In this document: positions 32,477 through 36,578 of the stretch, one piece after another
How positions within the stretch are numbered: position 1 is the first letter of the stretch
Layout: the number at the start of each line of letters is the position of its first letter
Assembly: GCA_938041635.1 (NCBI GenBank)
Contig: CALIAD010000143.1
Location: 1 to 36,578 of the forward strand
Length of the DNA: 36,578 bases
Direction: 5' to 3'
From: an uncultured Atopobium sp.
GTDB lineage: Bacteria > Actinomycetota > Coriobacteriia > Coriobacteriales > Atopobiaceae
Notes under the pieces: generated by a model
The model's input: the letters and a program-made list of their open reading frames with translations, nothing else
The model's database searches: none
What the model was told of the DNA's origin: nothing
Program-made: the position numbers and the translations under genes

Positions 32477-33325
32477 ATGTCCAAGTATCAGCTAGGACTT
32501 TACGAGAAGGCCACTCCAACTGATCTTTCTTGGGAAGAGCGCCTCATCGTAGCAGGAGAGTCTGGCTTTGATTATGTTGAGATCTCCGTTGATGAGTCTG
32601 ACGCTCGTCTTTCTCGCCTTGAGTGGACTGGTGAGGAGCGTGCAGCAGTTCGTCAGGCAATGGTAAACTCTGGCGTTCGCCTGGGCTCTATGTGCCTTTC
32701 TGGTCACCGTAAGTATCCTTTTGGTTCTCGCGATCAGGCTACTCGTGAGCGTGGCCTTGAGATTATGCAGAAGGCGCTTGACCTTGCAGGTGACCTGGGA
32801 CTTCATACCATCCAACTTGCTGGCTATGACGTGTACTACGAGGACGGCGCAGAGGATACGCGTAAGTACTTTGAGGAGAACCTAGCAAAGGCTGTAGAAA
32901 TGGCTGCTCAGGCGGGCATTGTTATGGGTTTTGAGACCATGGAGACTCCTTTTATGGATACAGTCGAGAAGGCCATGCACTACGTAAACCTTATCAACAG
33001 CCCTTACCTTGGTGTGTATCCCGACGCTGGTAACCTCACCAATGCATCGTTTATGTACGGCAACACCGTTGCTGATGACGTTGCTCTTGGTGCTGGTCAC
33101 ATTTTTGCTGCCCACCTTAAAGAGACTGTTGCTGGTGCGTATCGCGAGATTCCATTCTCTACTGGCACCACTGACTACGAGGGAGCTCTGTCGCAGCTTG
33201 TTCCTCAGGGTGTCAGGCGCTTTGTTGCAGAGATGTGGTACACCGGCAACGAAAACTGGAAAGAAGATCTTGTCTTTGCTTCCACCTACGTTCGAAGCAA
33301 AATTGATAAGGCGTTTGAGGGGTAA
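32477..33325 (+). CDS. ulaE: L-xylulose-5-phosphate 3-epimerase
   Basis: 282 residues, a TIM-barrel of the AP endonuclease 2-like sugar epimerase family. It matches E. coli UlaE from end to end, with LGLYEKA, GFDYVEISVDESDARLSRL, MCLSGHRKYPFGS and IQLAGYDVYYE. It converts L-xylulose 5-phosphate to L-ribulose 5-phosphate, the step before UlaF. AAAAGGAG precedes ATG 32477. A stem-loop with T-tract lies directly in front. Confidence 0.95.
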   Translation: MSKYQLGLYEKATPTDLSWEERLIVAGESGFDYVEISVDESDARLSRLEWTGEERAAVRQAMVNSGVRLGSMCLSGHRKYPFGSRDQATRERGLEIMQKALDLAGDLGLHTIQLAGYDVYYEDGAEDTRKYFEENLAKAVEMAAQAGIVMGFETMETPFMDTVEKAMHYVNLINSPYLGVYPDAGNLTNASFMYGNTVADDVALGAGHIFAAHLKETVAGAYREIPFSTGTTDYEGALSQLVPQGVRRFVAEMWYTGNENWKEDLVFASTYVRSKIDKAFEG

Positions 33326-33458
33326 ACGGCCTTTTTGCACTTGTTTTGGGTTTCTCGCCACAGACGGTACATAAGAATCTGTACAATGTGGATGAGCTCT
33401 TTCTTAGTACGACGTACGTTTCCAAACTCGTTTAGGTTTGTACAGGGAAGGATTACAC

Positions 33459-34139
33459 ATGAAGTTCTTTATTGACACGGCAGATATCGATGAGATTTCT
33501 GAGGCTCTTAGCTGGGGCTGTTTAGCAGGTGTTACTACCAATCCATCGTTGTATGCAAAGATTGGCGGCAAGCTAGCCGACTTTGAGTCTCATATGGTTA
33601 AGATTGCTCAGCTTTGCGAGGGACTTCCTGTTTCTGCTGAGTCAACGGCAACAACAACTGAGGGCATGATTGAAGAAGGCCGTCACCTGGCTTCTCTTGC
33701 TCCAAATATTGTTGTTAAGCTTCCTATCTGCGCTGAGAGCCTTGCTGCTACCCATCAGCTTGCTTCTGAGGGAATTCGCGTCAACATGACGCTGATTTTC
33801 TCGGCACCTCAGGCTCTTCTTGCGGCAAATGCTGGCGCCCGTTATATTTCTCCATTTGTTGGTCGTTTTGATGACATCGGTGAGGACGGCATTGAGCAGC
33901 TGGGAACCGTTGTTTCGTGCATTGAGAACTATGCATGGGATAAAAATGTTGATCACACCGTAGAGATTATTACGGCTTCTGTCCGTACGCCTAACCACGT
34001 GACTCAGGCAGCTCTGCTTGGTGCTGACATTGCAACCGTTCCATTTGGAGCTTTGAAGAAATGTCTGAAGCACCCTCTGACCGACGCCGGTCTTAAGTCT
34101 TTTGAGGCAGACTGGGAAAAGGTTAAGGCTCAGCAATAA
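33459..34139 (+). CDS. Transaldolase of the small TalC/FSA type
   Basis: 226 residues, the small (about 220 residue) transaldolase/fructose-6-phosphate aldolase family. The Schiff-base Lys87 lies in NIVVKLPI, and GVTTNPSL and SPFVGRFDD are present. At residue 133 it has Phe, as in TalB (SPFVGR), where E. coli FSA has Tyr131 (APYVNR); this favours a true transaldolase over a fructose-6-phosphate aldolase. It likely links the pentose phosphate made by the ula enzymes to glycolysis. GGGAAGGA supports ATG 33459. It is followed by the transketolase halves. Confidence 0.9.
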   Translation: MKFFIDTADIDEISEALSWGCLAGVTTNPSLYAKIGGKLADFESHMVKIAQLCEGLPVSAESTATTTEGMIEEGRHLASLAPNIVVKLPICAESLAATHQLASEGIRVNMTLIFSAPQALLAANAGARYISPFVGRFDDIGEDGIEQLGTVVSCIENYAWDKNVDHTVEIITASVRTPNHVTQAALLGADIATVPFGALKKCLKHPLTDAGLKSFEADWEKVKAQQ

Positions 34140-34151
34140 ATAGTGATTGTG

Positions 34152-34180
34152 GTACGCCCAGCTTAGGTTGGGCGTACTTG
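34152..34180 (+). terminator. Stem-loop between transaldolase and transketolase genes
   Basis: GTACGCCCA (34152-34160) pairs with TGGGCGTAC (34169-34177) around GCTTAGGT, followed by TTGTTTTG. It ends a few nt before the transketolase ribosome site, as with the ulaF-ulaE hairpin. Confidence 0.7.
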
Positions 34181-34196
34181 TTTTGAGAGGATGAGA

Positions 34197-35126
34197 ATGG
34201 GAACATCTGCATTACCCGAGCGCAACCTCACTGATGATGAGCTCAAGCTTGCAGCTAATACGCTGAGGCGCGATGTCATTGACATGCTCGAGAAGAGCAA
34301 GTCAGGTCATCCCGGCGGCTCACTGAGTGCGGCAGATATTGTGGCCACACTGTTCTTCTCGGGAGTGATGAAGTACAACCACAACAACCCAGAGGACCAC
34401 ACCGAGGATAGGTTTTTCCTGTCCAAGGGTCACGTGGCTCCTGTGCTGTATGCTGCGTACCATCTGCTTGACTGGCTCCACGACGAGGATATGGTTACCC
34501 TCCGTCAGCTTGGCAGTCGCCTGCAGGGTCACCCAGATTGCCACGCATGTCCTGGCATTGAAGTTTGCTCCGGCTCTCTTGGTCAGGGTCTCTCGGTAGC
34601 TGCAGGATGCGCTCTAGGCCTTTCTATGGACGCTCTGGCAAGCGGCGAGCGCGCCAAGAAGGTATTTGTCCTTCTGGGCGACGGCGAGCTGCAGGAGGGC
34701 TCTAACTGGGAGGCATGCATGTTTGCTGCTCACCAGAAGCTGGATAACCTCATTGCCATTGTGGACCTCAACAATCTGCAGATTGACGGCCACGTCACCG
34801 ACGTGTGCTCTCTTGGCGATATTGACGAGAAGTTCCGTTCTTTTGGCTGGAACGTACTGCGCGTTAACGGTCACGAGGTCACCGAGGTGCGCCAGGCTCT
34901 TCTCGCCGCACGAGATGGTCGCGAGGCAGGAAACACTGCTCCTACCGTGGTCATTTGCCAGACCGTCAAAGGCAAGGGCGTCTCTTTTATGGAGGATCAG
35001 GCTTCCTGGCACGGAAACGCTCCTTCGGCCGAGCAGGCTGACCTTGCGCGAGAAGAACTTGATGCAGCAAGAGAGCTTCTTTTGATTGATCTTCAAGGTG
35101 ATGGTAAGGAGGTTGCCAATGTCTAG
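34197..35126 (+). CDS. Transketolase, N-terminal (pyrophosphate-binding) subunit
   Basis: 309 residues holding the thiamine-diphosphate binding half of a transketolase: SGHPGGSLSAADI (His38), SKGHVAP, and the GDGELQEGSNWEA motif (161-173) followed by DLNN, which holds Mg and diphosphate. It works only with the C-terminal subunit of the next gene. GAGAGG at 34185-34190 touches an in-frame ATG at 34191, so ATG 34197 is chosen. Together they exchange two-carbon units between ketoses and aldoses and use D-xylulose 5-phosphate, the end product of the ula route. Confidence 0.92.
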   Translation: MGTSALPERNLTDDELKLAANTLRRDVIDMLEKSKSGHPGGSLSAADIVATLFFSGVMKYNHNNPEDHTEDRFFLSKGHVAPVLYAAYHLLDWLHDEDMVTLRQLGSRLQGHPDCHACPGIEVCSGSLGQGLSVAAGCALGLSMDALASGERAKKVFVLLGDGELQEGSNWEACMFAAHQKLDNLIAIVDLNNLQIDGHVTDVCSLGDIDEKFRSFGWNVLRVNGHEVTEVRQALLAARDGREAGNTAPTVVICQTVKGKGVSFMEDQASWHGNAPSAEQADLAREELDAARELLLIDLQGDGKEVANV

Positions 35127-36045
35127 AGCAACTCGTGAGGCATATGGTCAGACTCTTGTTGAGCTGGTAAACGAAGGTCACGATATTGTGGCCGTTGACG
35201 CAGACCTTGCTGGCTCCACCAAGCTTGCCGATCTCCAGAAGGCCTTCCCACAGCGCATGGTCGACGTGGGCATTGCTGAGCAGAACATGGTAGGCGTTGC
35301 GTCAGGACTTTCGCTTACAGGCCGCACCGTGTTTACCGGCTCGTTTGCCGTGTTTGCAACTGGTCGCGCTTACGATCAGATTAGAAACACCGTCTGCGAC
35401 TCCGGCCTTAACGTGAAGATTTGTCCTACACACGCAGGCATTACGGTAGGAGAGGACGGCGCCACTCACCAGTCCCTTGAGGACATTGGCATGATGCGCG
35501 CTCTGCCTCAGATGCGCGTGCTTGTTCCTGCAGATTACAACGCTACCAAGGCAGCGCTTAGACTTGCTGCCGAGGCAGATGGCCCCTTCTACGTGCGCAT
35601 GGGTCGCCACAAGGTTGCCGACATCTACGACGAGTCCTTCAAGGGCGGCCTGCCTTTTGCAAACGTTCTGCGTGAGGGCACAGACGTTACGATTGCTGCC
35701 TGCGGTGTTGAAGTTGCTCAGGCACTTGCCGCAGCAGATTTGCTGGCAGAGGAAAAGATCTCTGCCGAGGTCATTGACGTGTTTTCCATCAAGCCTTTGG
35801 ACGAGGAAGTCATTTTGGCATCTGCCGAGAAGACCCGTCATGTGGTAACCGTTGAGGAGCACAATGTAGCAACAGGCCTTGGAGCTGCAGTTGCTGAGCT
35901 TCTGGCTGAACAGCTACCAACGCCCATGCGCTTTGCTGGTATGCGCACCTTTGGAACGTCCGCTCCTGGCGACGTGCTGCTTTCGCACTTTGGCCTGGAC
36001 GCCGAAGGCATTGCTGCTCGCGTCAGGGAGTTTTTGCTCTCGTAG
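35119..36045 (+). CDS. Transketolase, C-terminal subunit
   Basis: 308 residues with the pyrimidine-binding and C-terminal domains. The catalytic Glu54 that activates thiamine lies in VGIAEQNMVGVASGLS; the ICPTHAGITVGEDGATHQ and PFYVRMGR blocks are typical. Translation starts at ATG 35119, inside the end of the N subunit gene (8-nt overlap), with AAGGAGG at 35106-35112, so the two halves are translationally coupled. Split transketolases are common in Actinobacteria, Firmicutes and archaea. Last gene of the operon; terminator at 36155. Confidence 0.93.
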   Translation: MSRATREAYGQTLVELVNEGHDIVAVDADLAGSTKLADLQKAFPQRMVDVGIAEQNMVGVASGLSLTGRTVFTGSFAVFATGRAYDQIRNTVCDSGLNVKICPTHAGITVGEDGATHQSLEDIGMMRALPQMRVLVPADYNATKAALRLAAEADGPFYVRMGRHKVADIYDESFKGGLPFANVLREGTDVTIAACGVEVAQALAAADLLAEEKISAEVIDVFSIKPLDEEVILASAEKTRHVVTVEEHNVATGLGAAVAELLAEQLPTPMRFAGMRTFGTSAPGDVLLSHFGLDAEGIAARVREFLLS

Positions 36046-36063
36046 ACACGAGTAGTTGCAACA

Positions 36064-36122
36064 GCAATGCCGCAGGTCAGCGGCGTGTGTGAGTACGACG
36101 ACGGCAACGCCGCAGGTCAGCG
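36064..36122. repeat. 40-bp spaced direct repeat after the transketolase gene
   Basis: GCAATGCCGCAGGTCAGCG (36064-36082) is repeated as GCAACGCCGCAGGTCAGCG (36104-36122), exactly 40 bp on. It lies between the stop codon and the terminator, like the yebC array. Confidence 0.85.
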
Positions 36123-36154
36123 ACGCGTGCGGGCGTAGGTTGAGAGCGATTTTG

Positions 36155-36190
36155 ACCCGGTATCTATTTCGTGTGGATACCGGGTTTCTT
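36155..36190 (+). terminator. Rho-independent terminator of the ula-tal-tkt operon
   Basis: ACCCGGTATC (36155-36164) pairs with GATACCGGGT (36176-36185) around an 11-nt loop, followed by TTCTT. It lies 110 bp after the last gene. Confidence 0.85.
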
Positions 36191-36312
36191 GTGCGAAAGC
36201 GCTGCTAGTGGACGGTTTTCTCGCCAGGTGGGCGGTGCGAGCCCGGCGCGAGCCTGATGCGCGCTGGCACGCGCTAGGTGTACGCTCGGTCGCGCCTGAT
36301 TTTCTCGCCAAG

Positions 36313-36397
36313 TCTGAACGATTTGCCGGAAAAGTGCATCATATCTGAGCTATTTGCCGGTTTTTCTCGTCATGTCTGAGTAAATTTGCTCAGACAT
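36313..36397. repeat. Periodic 31-bp array closed by an inverted unit
   Basis: TCTGAACGATTTGCCGG (36313), TCTGAGCTATTTGCCGG (36344) and TCTGAGTAAATTTGC (36375) start exactly 31 bp apart. The third unit forms a 9-bp perfect hairpin, ATGTCTGAG with CTCAGACAT (36372-36397). The units resemble the ATGTC-AGATAAT-TGC core of the arrays at 435 and 25108. Confidence 0.85.
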
Positions 36398-36449
36398 AAT
36401 GCAGCTTTCAGGCTCAAAAATTCAGGGCCACGCAGTCTATCTTTTACGC

Positions 36450-36571
36450 GCCTGATTTCTGCAAAGAATCTGTAAATTTTGCCTAAAAGTGTAAAAGAAT
36501 CTGTGGATTTGCCTGATTTTGTTAAAGAATCTGTATTCAAAATACAGATTCTTTGCACTTTTCAGGCGCGC
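36450..36571. repeat. Tandem 30-bp array closed by an inverted unit
   Basis: Three direct units begin GCCTGATT, GCCTAAAA and GCCTGATT at 36450, 36481 and 36511, each holding AAAGAATCTGT. The fourth unit is inverted: AAAGAATCTGTATT (36524-36537) and its exact reverse complement (36541-36554) form a 14-bp hairpin with a 3-nt loop. The outer ends CGCGCCTGA (36448) and TCAGGCGCG (36563-36571) also match, so the whole 120 bp is an imperfect inverted repeat. Confidence 0.88.
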
Positions 36572-36578
36572 GATGGAG

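Larger units (their letters stand above)
36046..36578. other. Intergenic region with three repeat arrays, no supported gene
   Basis: A 533-bp stretch to the right edge. It holds a 40-bp direct repeat (36064 and 36104), the operon terminator (36155), a GC-rich tract with TTTTCTCGCCA words near 36213 and 36301 (TTTTTCTCGTCA near 36360), then two AT-rich periodic arrays (36313-36397 and 36450-36571). No open frame with a ribosome site is seen. Confidence 0.7.

Noticed and set aside
33459..34139. The small aldolase-like protein as the missing UlaD decarboxylase
   Set aside because: The Schiff-base Lys and the GVTTNPSL and SPFVGR motifs mark it as transaldolase family; UlaD belongs to the orotidine decarboxylase-like family with different motifs.
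36450..36571. CRISPR array or integron attC sites
   Set aside because: Units are imperfect, contiguous and closed by an inverted copy; no cas, integrase or cassette genes are present in the window.

Overview
The window reads as chromosomal DNA of a low-to-mid GC actinomycete of the class Coriobacteriia, most likely the family Atopobiaceae (Lancefieldella/Atopobium type). This is inferred from gene content (UPF0371, a bacterial Pth2, a GH25 anchored lysozyme, split transketolase, many sugar-PTS genes), the mid-range GC of coding DNA and the strong AGGAGG-type ribosome binding sites. No database search was possible. There are no tRNA, rRNA, CRISPR, phage or complete IS elements. About 29 protein genes are supported, one of them cut by the left edge.

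Left part (1-9.4 kb): a gene tail, a 600-bp intergenic region with an AT-rich repeat family, the ABC-F translation factor EttA, ferritin, a convergent asparaginase/EamA pair, a small membrane protein, a lysozyme translationally coupled to UPF0371, another small membrane protein and an archaeal/eukaryotic-type peptidyl-tRNA hydrolase. Middle part (9.5-21 kb): an orphan prepilin peptidase, a 600-bp AT-rich gap holding a strongly base-paired element that looks like an unidentified structured RNA, an XRE regulator, a small Cys protein, a TetR regulator, two lipoproteins, ManA, MscL with a zinc ribbon, an M32 carboxypeptidase, and an aminotransferase / D-Ala-D-Ala-ligase-like / ROK kinase operon. 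The ligase-like protein has lost two metal ligands.

Right part (21.4-36 kb): a fructose PTS pair (fruA, fruK), yebC, a DeoR repressor, and on the opposite strand a long L-ascorbate operon in the order ulaC, ulaA, ulaB, unknown beta-propeller gene, ulaG, ulaF, ulaE, transaldolase, transketolase N and C halves. Ascorbate would be taken up as ascorbate 6-phosphate, opened by UlaG, and after decarboxylation carried by UlaE and UlaF to D-xylulose 5-phosphate, which the transaldolase and transketolase pass into central metabolism. The decarboxylase UlaD, the step in the middle, is not in the window, while a cytosolic protein of unknown function sits inside the operon.

The most interesting non-coding signals are: (1) several intergenic repeat arrays (435-567, 25108-25295, 36313-36397, 36450-36571), each made of direct units with a regular period closed by an inverted unit; (2) the structured element at 10120-10299; (3) GC-rich degenerate tandem arrays placed between stop codons and terminators; (4) stem-loops placed just before the ribosome binding sites of internal operon genes.
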